Below the pieces are notes generated by a model, which did no database searches, was not told the origin of the DNA, and saw only the letters and a list, made by a program, of their open reading frames with translations. This document shows positions 46,456 through 59,059 of a DNA stretch of 64,000 nt, in pieces; positions within the stretch are counted from its first letter, which is position 1, and every line of letters begins with the position of its first letter. The DNA comes from Siphonodentalium dalli. Taxonomy: Eukaryota; Mollusca; Scaphopoda; Gadilida; Siphonodentaliidae. Both the position numbers and the translations under genes were made by a program. Location of the stretch: contig CP136069.1 of assembly GCA_032622095.1 (NCBI GenBank), positions 1,116,001 through 1,180,000 of the forward strand. The letters run 5' to 3'.

Positions 46456-48062
46456 CTGAAAATTAAATATCTTGATTAAAAAACAAAATTAGTTCTATAA
46501 TATAATAGTTCAACAATCATACCAGTACCGTGAACATTGCTTGAGTACCGATGGTTCCTATACTGGTACAGTTGAGAAGCCTGTACAGTCAATTGTTTTA
46601 GATCAATTTTAGGGCCAAGAGAGTTTGGAAAATACTATTTCAATTTGTTTTTTGAATCAGTGTGTACTGGAAATTGATCAAGGTCTCTTTTTCTCTTTTT
46701 TGTTTCAATTTCACCACAATGTTTCACTGGTTGCCTGCATGTGAATATAAAATAATAATTGTCTAATAAGTCAAATATTCTGTAATGTCTTATCTCATTA
46801 ATATAACCTTCTTAATTCCCCTGTGGTGTGGTAATCACTCTCTCACATTTTCGACATTGTGAAGTAATGCGGTTATGGGACATATAATAGTAACACTCGA
46901 TACACCCGGACATGGCAATTATGGTGTTAGTTTTATCCCTTTTGCGAAACCGAAACAACAAAATGATGAGGCAATTTAATCAACGCTACCGTAGTATTCT
47001 GACTGTATCGTATGCCAAATTCCGTATAATCCCATTCCCAGCGACATTTTGTCACTTTTATTTTCTTCAACATTTTGTTTCCCTGGTATGTAATTGTAAA
47101 TCCATATAAAGGCCATGTATTTGAATTCACTACAGTATTATATGTTTTCAATACTGTAGTTTGAAATTGAAACCCAAATGACTTGCATTTCATATGTCAC
47201 ATGAATTCACTGTACATATATTTACTGTAAATTTTATTGCTCAGGAAAATATCCCTTCCATGGTTTTAATTTACTGTTCCACTGCCAATATATTTTTGTC
47301 TTCTTCTTCAAAATACTCTTGTGTTCCACATTATCCTTAAAGGGGTACTGTACTCAATAGTTGATGTTGGTTTCTATATTCTCTGCTTCGTAGAATATGG
47401 TAACCACATTTCCATTTTTGAGACTGTTGGCTGAGTACGAAGTAATTTCACTGATGACAGATAAGCCGGAATGCAAAATTAGAATGCTTGCCATCGATGT
47501 ATTTTTGACAGTTTTCAGGCAAATGTATCAAATAAATGTTATATTATATGCTGTAGTAAAATTATGCATAATAGACACAGATACACATTAATTATATTAT
47601 ACAGTCGGTGAGTGGCTTGAGTTAGCGTCCCCTATCAACATTTTTACACTATATGTGCGTTGTGCAATCCACTTTCTGTCAATTAATTTGATTATGTCTT
47701 GAAACGGAAATTTGTAACTTAATCTATGGCTTGAGCCATAAATTAAATTTATATTAAATATTTAAATTAGATTTTAAGATTAAACTGAACTTTTACAGAA
47801 GACATCTTCGACTCAAATTAATAATTTCTGTATATTATCGATATTAGATAATTGTTATTACCGATAATTTATTGAAATTGACGTACATTCTCCCCTTAAA
47901 CTGGGCCCTGCATTCCATGCCAATTTCATAGCTGGATTGCATACTCCAGATTCCAGGGGTGATATCCTTCTTCTTGCAAACAGCAAATAATAAAGGGGTC
48001 ACTAAGTGACAGTGATATCCCATACAGTGTATTCTAGATATATTATATTACCGTATATACAC
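46456..48062. other. No supported gene
   Basis: AT-rich unique DNA. Near 47336-47370 a motif CCTTAAAGGGGTACTGTACT resembles other TTAAAGG-type repeat ends in the window. Small opposing frames at 46912-47193 overlap on both strands and have no domains. Confidence 0.4.
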
Positions 48063-48065
48063 ATT

Positions 48066-48170
48066 ATCGGTACAGTGAAGTGATATGGGCTGCAATATCA
48101 CGCCGAGTTGACGATCTGACATCGTCAACGTGACGTGATACTGCAGCCCATATCACTTCACTGTATCGAT
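48066..48170. repeat. 105-nt near-perfect hairpin (50-bp stem, 5-nt loop)
   Basis: The left arm starts ATCGGTACAGTGAAGTGATA and ends GTTGACGAT (48115); the loop is CTGAC (48116-48120); the right arm is ATCGTCAAC... to ...CACTTCACTGTATCGAT (48170). Five mismatches in 50 pairs, two of which would be G-U in RNA. It could be a small foldback MITE or a hairpin RNA precursor. Nothing here shows transcription. Confidence 0.85.
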
Positions 48171-49711
48171 AAAGCATTTATTATATGACACAAATAAAGC
48201 AAACTTTATACCTTTACATGTCACTTCAAACTTTACGTGTATACATTTACACTTCACTTCAAACTTTACGTTTACGCTTCAAACGAACAGACCTGATAAA
48301 TAGTTCCCAAATTCCGGTGACCTAATTTCACGGGATACTGATACGGAATACAAAGGATAGTGATACGGAATTCATAGAATACCGATACGGCTCACGACCA
48401 GACAAGCGTTTTCCGACTGCTCGGAATTTATCGCCAAACAATAGTGGTATTTGTAAGGGATTAGTGATCAGGTAGTCATCTAATAAATAGTTATACTGAG
48501 TACTGCCATGGTGCATGTATATACTTGCCTAAATATTATAGAGGAGGAATTAACTGAAATTATTCGGAATCTACGCAATTCAATGAATTATGTGCTGTTA
48601 GTTGATGTATATGTAGTCTTCATACAAAGTACAAAGTATTCATAGACTCAAGTGGGTGTATATTTGTCATCGCCAGGGTTCTGCAAAGCCACAAATTTGA
48701 ATGAAGAGCTAATTTTTATGTACAGGAAACAGATGTCTTAACGTCCCCAGACGAGAGTCTCTCGATTAACGACATACAGGATACAACATTCTTGAGTGCA
48801 CACAAAATGGTGGACACTCTATAGAGTGGGGCCACTTCTCAAGTATATATAGTAAACAAACTACTTGAGAAGTATGCGACATATTTCATTTAAACATCAT
48901 CATGTTTCTGTATATTGTCCTTCAGCGGAGTGTCGTGTTAACCTGAAACAAATATCCATAACAAATGCGTACAAACGACATGAGCGAATTTATGTTACAG
49001 TAGGTATATACTTTGTAATGTTTTCCTCGATGTCGTGTTGCGTTAGTTCCAATAATAAGAGGAATCCAGATAATCATTTAATAGACAAAATTGTACATAA
49101 ACTATGACAACCACATGCAACCACCCTGACCAAAGCTATACTCTACCTAAAACTACCATACCCAATGAACAAATTATAAACCATGTCTCACAGTAATACT
49201 CCATACCAAGTATTATGTAAGGAAATCCATCATGTGAGATTGCACAATAATTTAGAATTATTTTTTTAAATAAATACAGTGTCAGTCCTACTAAATGGGA
49301 GTTCTCTCTGCCTATTCCCATATTCTGAAAACATCACTATACAACTGAACAATTTACTATTCAAATGTATACTTTTAGAACTGAATAGGGTTACAGAAAA
49401 TAATTGGGCTAACATATAACAGCTAAAAATAACTCTATTTCAACAAATCACATTGTCTGCAGGTGATACACATGTAAGTTCTCTCATATCTCACAGTGAA
49501 GCCTGTATTATTTAATTATTGCTGGAAAGTTTTAATAATTTGTAAACTGATCAACCGATCGATAACAAAAACTATACAGGTCAGTGGTGTGTCATCATAA
49601 ACATGCTCACAAGATATGAACACGATCTGATAAAAAAAATACTCAGGCTATCGTGACACATAGCATGTGTCTACAGACAGATGAACGACGGATGTTTAAT
49701 CCAGATGTCGC
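48171..49711. other. No supported gene; minor direct repeats
   Basis: CACTTCAAACTTTACGT is repeated at about 48220-48237 and 48253-48270, and GATAC.GATACGGAAT is repeated near 48334-48380. No coding sequence is supported. Confidence 0.4.
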
Positions 49712-49750
49712 CATTATGTGTACCTTATATGGTATTGGGTACACATAATG
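49712..49750. repeat. 13-bp perfect inverted repeat
   Basis: CATTATGTGTACC (49712-49724) and GGTACACATAATG (49738-49750) around a 13-nt loop. Small hairpin of unknown role. Confidence 0.7.
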
Positions 49751-49859
49751 AAAGTGTCCATGACACTGTACATGTAGCTCAACTTGGAGAGGGGGTAATA
49801 TCATACAATAAAGTCAATGGAGTGATAAGGAATGCAGAAAGTTTGAATGTTTAAGTAAT

Positions 49860-50030
49860 ATTAGAGGTCAACCCGAAGGACCATATGAAGTTTGGGATAA
49901 ATTGGATAAAAAATTCAAAGAGTAAGATCTAAGATGGCTGTTGGCAGCCATGTATTGATCCAATACCATTCAAATTTGATAGATCTCATTTACAGGTGAT
50001 TCCAAAGTTCCAAACATGCCTGTAAATTTT
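49860..50030 (+). repeat. Dispersed repeat R2, left part (split by DIRS element)
   Basis: R2 landmarks: CCATATGAAGTTTGGGATAA, AAGATCTAAGATGGCTG, CAAACATGCCTGTAAATTTT. The copy stops at 50030 and continues at about 59850 (CAGCATTTCGCCAATAATTG). An uninterrupted R2 copy at about 60255-60300 has both parts joined, so the DNA between is an insertion. Confidence 0.8.
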
Positions 50031-50217
50031 ATTTAAAAAGTACTCACCTGACATAATTCATACAGAATTAGATTTATCCGCAACTCGCCGCCCAAAAAAC
50101 TCCTGGAAACCGGAAACGTGTTGCGTTTCCCAGTTTAAGTTTTTTTTAATTACTCTAACCGGGTAAAGCATGCGCATACCTGTATAATCAGTTTGATTTC
50201 TTGGCGCTCACAATCAG
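50031..50217 (+). repeat. DIRS left inverted terminal repeat
   Basis: Runs from ATTTAAAAAG through TACTCACCTGACATAATTCA, AATTAGATTTATC and TTAATTACTCTAACCGGGTA to GCATACCTGTATAATCAGTT, ending near ACAATCAG at 50217. Its inner part is matched inversely at 54668-54758 and its outer part at 59766-59803. Confidence 0.85.
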
Positions 50218-50799
50218 ACGTGCTGAAAATTTGTGCTGCTCTTACAATGTCAGAATCTGAGGCGTCTGTTTTCTCTGACAGAGTCTACTGTAAATCTCCA
50301 GTGGATAATCTGCGTAAGCATATAAGACCAAACGATGGTTGCGCTATGATTTCTGGAGGAATAGATTGCCTCGCAAGAATGGGAAATGTCGGAACTTCGC
50401 AAGGAGACCGGCGGAAAGTCAGACATTATTGTTTGGTCTAGGTCAAAGTATTCAGACCGGGTGATCTTGTAGATCGACCGATAAACACTTAAGTCGAGGG
50501 GATCTTCAGGATTGCCCGTAAAGACAACACAAGTTTAATGCTCAGGAGCCGAAGAGGCTGTCCGAAAAGCAAGACTACCGATATAAACGTGCAAAAGACG
50601 CACAGTATATCACATTATCAATGTGATAACGGTGTCAGTAGTTCAGACAATGATGTGCTGTCGGTGTCAGGTCATGGACAAGTTTTGATGACACAACTGT
50701 TATGCCAGACATAGTTTAACATGCACTCAGTATACCACAACCAAGGGCTTATAGTGGACCTTTTGGTAAAGATGTTTTACCTTAAACACTTAAACAGTC

Positions 50800-51600
50800 T
50801 GTCAGTGGACTGACCTTAAATGAAGCACAGAAAGAAAATAAGTGCTCGAAGCTTCTTGGCATAGTAAAGAACCAACGTTTTTTAACTGCTCTTCCTGAAC
50901 AGTTATTTGAGGAGTTACTTTTTGCAGAGTCTTCAAATGATCTCTTGAAAATACTAGTACCTTCTTTGGATGAATTTGTACAATAGTGTTTGATAAGGAC
51001 AGCTTAGAGGTCAGGTCGCTGCATAGATGGGAATGGCTGTGAATGTCTATATACAACAAACCGTTGCATGCCTTGTGGAAGGCGTTCAAGCTAAGGTGGT
51101 TGACTTGAATTGACTAACAACAAAACCAAAATTAGAGACATGTTTTCGATGTCAACTAAAGTGTTGGATCAATTAGGCCATGCATCATTTGATTTGTCGA
51201 CAAAAACAGCAAATCAACGATTCAAATTTGTATCATACAGCAGATCCTGACCGGAACGTGCGGAATTGTTAAGTAATGATCATGACCAACCATCCACATC
51301 AAAATCAGCTGTGTGTTCAGCTGGTGTGTTGAGCTTTTTCAAAATTCCAAAAATAGGATTCCTTTTTCATGGCAGTGGAAACGCCAAAACTGCTGGAGAA
51401 GGAGGGTTCTCTTACGGATCCAGACGAGGTGAACGATACAACAGTGGTTCTACCAGAGGAAGATCACAATGCAGATGACTCTTTAATGGTAAGAAATGTA
51501 AATGATAATATAGCATCCGTGTCCGAATGTACCGGTCGGAGGTTGATTCACACATTTTCACCAAGCTTGGGAAAATATTAAAGCTGGCAGATGGACGCTA
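50800..51600 (+). pseudogene. DIRS gag-like region, decayed
   Basis: Broken frames upstream of the RT region, in the position of DIRS ORF1. Short stretches read plausibly as coding (TTTTTAACTGCTCTTCCTGA..., ACATGTTTTCGATGTCAACT, TTGGATCAATTAGGCCATGC) but are interrupted by stops and shifts (for example the TAG near 50985). Gag proteins of these elements are poorly conserved, so the assignment rests on order and context. Confidence 0.4.
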
Positions 51601-51749
51601 GGTGTCATTCGAAATGGTTATCAAATCGATTTTCTTCATTTCCACCATTTTCCATGGTGTGAAAGAAACTCATACCGGTATGAACAAAACAGAGATGAAG
51701 TTTTGCTCAAATACGAAATTTTAACGAAACATTATCGAAGTCATACCAA

Positions 51750-53450
51750 ACCATTAATCGAATCAAGGTTTTTTATAGTACATCTTTCCCTGGTACCGAA
51801 GTTGGGCGGCAGTTTTCGTCCTATCACCAATCTAAAACTCTGAACCATAACATTCGGAAAGAACTTATCAAGGTGGATACTCTAAACAAATCTTGTCCTT
51901 TTATATACAAAAGGGAGATTGGGGTTATTTCCATCGGAAATATACATGTACTGGTACAGGACGCATATTTCCATGTATAATTGTGGGAAGACCACAAGAA
52001 ATTTTCCGATTCAGCGTGGTCGGTGTTCAGTATAAATGGAGAAGATGTTTCGGTGAAACAAAAGCCCCTTGCATTCACACAAAATTGGTCACGAACGTAG
52101 TCACGTACTTACGCCAGATGGGTCTACTAGTATGTTGAGTCATTTATATAGTCAGGGCTCAAAAATACATTTAATTTTGCGAGAATCAAATGCTGAATCA
52201 AGTCAGTCATAAAGCACTGAAAATTGAAAAGTTTCGCGAGAATCGTTACGAGAAACAATTCGGTGATTCTTGTCGAATCTTAAGGTCTGATAGACGATCG
52301 GATTTGTCTAAATTCATCCCAAACAGGCCTATTGCAAGACATGGAGATGTTCGTGGAAACCATTCTAAATCTGTTTTTATTGATAAATGTCAAAAGATCT
52401 CATTTGGAACCATCCAAAATATTAACTTAATTATTTTGGGAGCCATGTTTCATTTGGACGAAGGGTTAGTTTGTCTCACAGTATATCGTATAACAGTACT
52501 CCAACAGGCATTAATGGATGCGTTGAGATGACGGAACACTGCCCGCAGTTATCTGCATATGTTAGGCATCGTTGCATCATGTCTGGAGTTTATTCAGAAT
52601 GCTTGTCTTGACAGGAGACTCATTCAGATCTATCTCTTGAAAAGATGGCAACCAGTTCGCCATTCATACACGCTTATGGTCCCGTGTACACAAGATCTGG
52701 TACCCCATCTGAACTGGTGGTAACAAATACCAAACATGCAATGGGATCGATTCCCCATTTTGGGGCAAAACAGTACAGGGTATCAAGCAGTATTATATAC
52801 ATGCAGTATTATATACATGTATTAACAATAAAACACTTCACCCAAAGTGCTTATACAAACCGACAATACAAGGTCCAGATCCTTTTTTGTCAGTTAGCTC
52901 AGGAACTTTGGTTCTAAAATCAGCTCACGTACTAGTAGCAGGGTCCAGAACCAGCTTGTAGATTTTATGGGCCGGTGTTATGTGAGGGAGTTAATAATAG
53001 TTCAAAAGAATTTGTGTCTTTTGGCTCAACCAACCATGGATCGGTTTTGCAAATTTTTCACAACAAGAAGAACCCAAATTTGTAATAGATGCCCTCTCCG
53101 TTTCATGAGGGAGCATATATGTTTATGCATTTCCACCAATTCCACGGTTTCACCAAGTTTTTACAACTTATGAGTCTTTTTCAGTGCGAGTTGATTTTAA
53201 TAGATCTGCATTGACCAAGACAGTCTGGTTTCCAATGATTTTGAATCTTCTAGTCAATCATCCACTCCTTTTACCAGTTGCAGAATGGATATTGACACAA
53301 TATCAAGGGAGGGTACATGTACATAATCCGGAACCATACCTGATGAACCTGACTGCTTGGCATCATTCTGTCAACAGATATTTGCAAGCAGAGCGTTTTT
53401 TCAAGGTCGCGTAATCTCATTGTGGGATCTTGGCAACTTGGAACACAAAA
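51750..53450 (+). pseudogene. DIRS reverse transcriptase / RNase H, decayed
   Basis: RT motifs are recognisable across different frames: LNHNIRKE...VDTLNK, a DAYFHV box (about 51960-51980), then FRFSVVGVQYKWRR (52000-52040) and TKLVTNVVTYLRQMG (52080-52128). This is the DIRS order of 'DAYFH - RF...Y.W..LPFG - T.....V..YLR..G'. The aspartate preceding LKDAYFH in functional enzymes is not visible, and a YLDD box was not found. RNase H-region similarity follows (52550-52660 reads RSYLHMLGIVASCLEF; 53200-53370 reads WFPMILNLLVNHP and LTAWHHS). Multiple frameshifts and stops mean it is non-functional. An RT pseudogene, not a host gene. Confidence 0.8.
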
Positions 53451-53699
53451 ATCGCGTAATCTCATTGTGGGATCTTGGCAACTTGGAACACAAAAATACT
53501 ATCAGTCAAAAGATTTAGTAGTTATAGTGTTCTGAGCGAAACATTATTTCTCATGATGCATCTTTAGCAAAATATGTTAATTTGTTTTGTCAGATATGTT
53601 CGCTTTGGGTTTACAAATACTGTATGGTTGCAGGATACAGTTTCATGCTCTTGTCAATTCTGCCACCGTTGCGGGAATAGCAGTGGGACAACACCCACA

Positions 53700-54330
53700 C
53701 ATTATTCGAATGTTGAATATGTTTAATGCAAGGCCTCCAAAACGAAGGCTGGTACCTGCTCGGGATCTTCCAAAAAGTTTTGGACATATTGAAGAATCCT
53801 GACCATTTGAACCTTTAGACTTGGCTAATTTGAAATACCGGTAGCTTACGTTGAAGACAGTATTTTCTTTTTTGCCATTACCACTTTCGAAGGTGTAGTG
53901 ATTTACAAAGTCTACACTTGGGTAGCAATCATATGAGAGTTCAAGGGCAGGGCATTACCTTTTTACGTAATGGCCTTTTCTAAGTAGCATCATTTCTCAT
54001 CAAGGTCCTTTAACCTTACTTTGAGAGAGATGTCAGAGTGGATCCGGAAAGTGATTTTTGATGTTTGTGGATGGAACAAATAACAACAATAATCGACCGC
54101 ATACCAGTACACTGGTCTCAGCACAAACTATATCTTCCTGGTTAGTTAAGCTTATAAGAATGTTTTTGTTTACTTTCCAAGTGACAACAACATTATGGCT
54201 CATTCCACACTTTGGATTGAATCTTCATGAGCACTCTTCATTGGAGCAGGAATGAGAGACTTTCTGGAAAGTGCTGATTGGGCACTTTATAATCATCTAT
54301 ATTTATCAAGTTCTACTTGACAGATGTTGG
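53700..54330 (+). pseudogene. DIRS tyrosine recombinase, decayed
   Basis: Downstream of the RT region, broken frames resemble DIRS tyrosine recombinases: PPKRRLVPARDLPK (about 53737-53778), then a stretch around 53865-54060 that reads in pieces like LTLKTVF, VQGQGITFLR and VDPESDF, and finally GAGMRDFLESADWAL (about 54243-54287), the C-terminal signature preceding the active-site tyrosine region. The usual R...H-X-X-R...Y set cannot be read intact. This enzyme integrates the circular DNA intermediate of DIRS elements without target-site duplication. Confidence 0.75.
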
Positions 54331-54516
54331 CACTGAAGTGCTAAGTGTTGGTTAGATTCCCCAGCAAGTTTGATGTGAAGGGAAATTGTGTTTTGGTTAT
54401 CACATGTAAATAATGTTCTGCATGTCATGATGTAAATCATGAAAGAACATTTCATGGAAGAACCATGAGACAACAGCATCAGACCAGAGCTACGCAGAGC
54501 AGCTATGGAGTCAGCA

Positions 54517-54628
54517 TAATTCTGTATGAATTATGTCAGGTGAGTAGCTAATTATTTAAATAAAATTAGCAGATTTGGACACAAGTCCAAATTTTATGAA
54601 TAAATTATACTCACCTGTCATAATTCAT
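54517..54628. repeat. DIRS internal complementary region
   Basis: The inverse of this segment reads as the right terminus (ending CAAATCTGCTAATTTT) directly followed by the left terminus (ATTTAAA..., then TACTCACCTGACATAATTCA). A sequence complementary to the fused ends is the diagnostic feature of DIRS elements, thought to template circularisation during replication. Confidence 0.85.
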
Positions 54629-54667
54629 TCCCGCCCTCCTCCCATCAGATACAGTTTGTCCCATGGC

Positions 54668-54758
54668 TGATTGTGGCATCTTGGGATCAAACTGATTATA
54701 CAGGTATGCGCAATGCGCGACCCGGTTAGAGTAATTAAAAAATACTTTAACTGGGAAA
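54668..54758 (-). repeat. DIRS right inverted terminal repeat, inner part
   Basis: CTGATTGTGGCATCTTGGGA, ATTATACAGGTATGCGCAAT and GGTTAGAGTAATTAAAAAAT match the left terminal repeat inversely. Similarity stops after CTGGGAAA at 54758. Confidence 0.8.
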
Positions 54759-57611
54759 ATGGAAGGAAACTATTGCATAACGAACAGGCATGTGTATTAA
54801 GTAAACTGTTCGTGTATAAAGTTTCAACGCAAATCTCCACACAAGAGCGGAGATATGGCGTCTCAAACTAACCCACGCAAGCAATTACACGGTTACTTGA
54901 AGCCGCCAATTTGGAAGAAATTTTATCTCCCTTTATAGTTCGATACGTCATGGCCTCACTTGGCTGTTTAACGCTAAACTGTATAGCGTACGATTTTCTG
55001 TTTTTAGATATGAAAATAAATAAAACAGCAGATTGAATGTTTGTTGTGAACAATAAATGACTATCTGTTGTTAATCACAACCCAAAGGGTTGTTTTACAG
55101 TAACATAAGCGACGCAAGTATAGTTGTGACGTCAGTAATTTCTATACCCTATCAACATGAAAAACTTGTTTTTACATCCGGGCGATTCAGACCTATGGGG
55201 CCCTATGGTGGCCGCCATGTTGGAATAGAATTGTCAAATTAATAAAACGAATTTATTTTGCTTCTTCGATCAGCCTCCCTATAGCAACACTATTAAATTT
55301 GAAAAACAAAATCAACCTTATTCAAAATTAAATGCTTAATGTGGATTTAGCTGACGCGGGCGCATAGCATTCGGCAAACCTCGCCAGATTCCGCACCGTT
55401 ACAGTTAGAATATTACGTCCCCTGGCAGGCCATAGCAACGTTGGAAATGATGACGTAATTTCGTTACAAAATGGTGGCGCTCTCTTGTTTGCGAAATTTG
55501 AAATGGAATTGCTTGTTATTGTTATCGCTCGTATTTTAAATGTACAACGGTATCACAGCACGTAAGCGTTGAGAACAAACGAGAAAGCACAAGCGAAGAT
55601 AGCACTACGAGCCAATTACTGGAATGACTTTAGAGTCAAAGCAGTCAAAAGAAGAAGAAGAATAACAACAACATGTTAACAACAACAACATGTTAACAAC
55701 AACAACTTGTTAAGTTGTTTTGAAGTTGAACTTGAAGTGAACTGTGTTCAAAGTGAAAATCAGTCAGTCGGAAAGAAACTCAATGACGAATCTGTGACTG
55801 AAAAAAATATGAAAATGAAGGTCACTGGAATGGAATGTGGACTGGTCTGTGCAGACTGCTCACCATGGCGATTTGACTTGTTCTGTTATTGTTCAATTTT
55901 AAGTCTGTTTTCACCTGGACTGGTTTAGTGGTTAGACTTAGACTAGTTAGAGTTCCAACTGCAAGCGGCAAATCGTTCAATCTACTAACTACTTCTCTAA
56001 ATAGTAAATTTAATTGTTAATATCTAACACTGTCATGTCAAACCTCAACTTGGGTCAAGGAAATCAGAAAATGGACATTTTAGAGCTGACTGATTTACTA
56101 ATACTATAGTATAGTTCATTCATGAACCGTTGAACGTAGCGCGTAGCTGGAACTTGTGGACGCAGTAATCGGTGAAAGAGTTCATGTGGCTTACTAATCT
56201 AATAATATTAGGATTGTATTAGTCAATTTAGTGATTACAGATTACTAAATTTAGTAAAGTTATCAACGACTTCAGCCTCACCCAATCACTGTGAATGTGA
56301 CTCAGGTCAAAATACAATTCTAGCCATCTACAGTCGACAGACTCGACACACAGATGTAAATCATGTAACAAACATGTGAAGCCCAGTGAATTGGTGACCA
56401 ACAAAGTGAGTCATTTATCTTCTTGTTGAGTGAAGGAAAAGAAGAACATCTCCCAATCCCACTTGGTCTCGGCACACTGCATAGTTCATGCAGTGACTGG
56501 TGAGAGGATATGCTTCCGGGCCAACTTTCCATCTGTGTGTATGAATTCTGTTTCCTGTGATGGACACATCAAGTTAAATTTAATAATTATATTGTACGGT
56601 GATTAGTTTTAGCATTCTTACATATTAAATAATTCATGATTTTAACACTGTGTTCTCTATTTAAACCTTAAGCATAAAGCGGGAGCTTGATCAGCATGGC
56701 TAGCATATATATATTAACTAGTGGCTATTTGTGGAAAAATTATTAAATATAGCCCTGCGTACTTGCTATTGTCGACTTGACACATTGGGATTGGAATAAT
56801 ATGTATGCTAAACATATAATTCCAGGCCAACTTAGTTGAACTGTCACGACCTTCTAGTTATACATGTACATGACTAATGTAGTAATGAGGCAATTATATA
56901 AATGTTTAATCTAATAGCATTTTCTCAGACCATGCCATGAACATTTATGTATCTATGCCTGTCAAGAATAATGCCATTCCTCCCGGGCAATTATTAAAAT
57001 GTTCATATACTATCAGATGCCTATTAACCAATAGTGTCAGCATGTGTCGCATGATTAGTAATTTTAGATAAAATTCTCAACGATCATTAAGATTTTGGCA
57101 AAGAGACATATATAGAATTAAATTGAAATAGAATAAAATAGAATTAAATTTCCATCAATATTGTTAATTTCAGTCTAGGTCTCCGCTATCACTATTGTTG
57201 ACCATCACAATGATTAGACATCTGAGAGTACGATAAAAGCTCACAAAAGTCACGAACAAGCATGCAATCTCGAGCTGGGACCACCCTTAATACTTGTTTC
57301 TTATCATCTACTTCACAGAAGGGGTCACCCCTAAGTAGTAACCATATAGGAAATGCACCAAACATATCACTATTGCACAATGACATCAGTTTGTTTGATC
57401 TAAAATATTTATCCACTCCAGACCCAAAACAATAGTCATTTGGCAAATTATCTCATTCATTTTTGAAGTGCCTATCATCTACTGAAGTTGGATCCTACCA
57501 CAGGCCATAAATTATGTCTCATTGACTCATTGTGCCCCATCCACGTAACCCGTTTTCATATAAATGTATTCAGTATTATATGTAAATTTATCCAATAAAG
57601 ATATGTTTCCC

Positions 57612-58058
57612 TTAAAGGTCCTCAATCCGAATCAATAGTCCCCATATCATCAGATTCCAACAACAAGAAGATTTTTTGAAATGCCGCTTCAGTTGACAGA
57701 ATCGATTAATTGCTCCAAAAAAAACTGCAGTCAATTATAGCATAAAATTGACAAAAACTTGTAATTTATCAACTTTTTGCTCAACGAATATTGCTGATTT
57801 GTCAAACATATAACACACACACAAAAAAACAGTTGATTTTAGAATTATCCATCTTCATCTGCAATTTGGTCAGAAAAAGTATTCTCGTCTGCTGTTTGCT
57901 GGGCCACTAAAAAATTTAAATGATAGATTTTAAAAATCGGTATCTGATCACTATGAGCTTTGATGTTGTGGGTTCCTCGACTTGAATCAAACATTTTTCA
58001 CCTCCGAAGTCAAGGAAATAATAATCTGCGAGGGTTAATTTGGATTGAGTACCTTTAA
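57612..58058. mobile_element. 447-bp MITE-like element with TTAA ends
   Basis: The left end TTAAAGGTCCTCAATCCGAA is matched inversely by TTTGGATTGAGTACCTTTAA at the right end, and both abut TTAA. No coding content inside. TTAA duplications are typical of piggyBac-like elements, but the terminal bases (AGG) are not the usual ones, so the superfamily is left open. Confidence 0.55.
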
Positions 58059-58579
58059 AATTGCAAAAATTAAATTAAAATAATTTTGCCTTGAAAATTG
58101 GTCGCTTGGCCAGATTCAACCTTCACCTGATGATTGCATTTTGAAGAAATATAGTAAAATGTGCTATATGGCTAATATCGCTTGACTGGCGCCATGGATA
58201 TTGGTCTGGAAATTAGAGAAATGTTAGAGGCAATATCTCACTCTGACCCATGTCTAACTGTGGCCCACATTCCTCTATATCTGGTGCTGCAACATATTCT
58301 CGTGCAAATAGGTTTATTTGTACCTGAATATTCACATATGTTCATATTTTTTTTATTCATTTAAATTTGTTTAAATCAAAATTTAGAAAAACTAACGCCA
58401 TTATACACTCTGCCAGGGCACCCTGAGTCACCACACCAAATTTCGTTGAAATCTGGGCACCAAAATTAACAAAGACATGTTGGTCTCAACTTTACTCCAG
58501 TCTTATATATGTATATATAAACAGTCCCATGAAACATGTATACATTTATTGATGGACGTGTCATGGGCTCTTCATACAG

Positions 58580-58680
58580 GATCGCGTTCATTATTTCGAA
58601 GGTTCCATATTCGCTATTCCAAAGGTTCTTATTCAGACATCGAAGGTTCACTATTCTGAAGGTTTGCTATTCTGGGCGTA
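58580..58680 (+). repeat. Short tandem repeat CGAAGGTTCGCTATTC
   Basis: Five degenerate copies of 'TTCGAAGGTTC.CTATTC', about 20-22 bp apart. The inverse motif (GAACCTTGGGAATGGCGAA) recurs at about 59070-59130, giving two arrays in opposite orientation about 450 bp apart. Confidence 0.65.
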
Positions 58681-58734
58681 TTTAACCAGAAAAGATGGAC
58701 AACTCTAATACCAAGTAGTTATTATTACCACGAT

Positions 58735-58955
58735 TTTACAGTTATCCATCTTTATCTGGAAGACCGCCCATTTGACCTCGTCCTTCTGGCACGATCAGGC
58801 CCAGAAACAATAAAAATAGCAAACTGCAAAGATCGATATCTAATTACTTTGAGCTTTGATGGGTGGGTTCCTCGAAACTAATCAAATATTTTTTTCCCCA
58901 CCGAAACCAAGGAAGGAGTAATTTAGCAGCGTCTTATCGGATTGAGTACCTTTAA
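58735..58955 (+). repeat. Second, partial copy of the TTAA MITE-like element
   Basis: The right-hand half of 57612-58058 recurs: TTATCCATCTTTATCTG, GAGCTTTGATG..GTGGGTTCCTCG, then CGGATTGAGTACCTTTAA. It is a direct repeat about 895 bp downstream; the left end is missing. Confidence 0.65.
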
Positions 58956-59059
58956 GTTATTTCCTTCATAAAAAGAGTCTTATGATAAAGAAACCTCTCA
59001 AAACTTTAGAATATAGAATGAAACTTCAAAATAAAAGTTATAAAAACCTTCTGAATATC

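Noticed and set aside
47870-47995. Possible minus-strand exon reading KKDITPGIWSMQSSYEIGME
   Set aside because: A reasonable acceptor exists, but the donor is weak and it cannot be joined in frame to the candidate exon at 46297-46455, which has its own in-frame upstream stop.
57192-57446. 84-codon minus-strand ORF (reads MSLCNSDMFGAFPIWLLLRG in part) as a gene
   Set aside because: Protein-like in places, but it lacks an ATG at its start, has no convincing acceptor and matches no family I know. A BLASTP search would decide.
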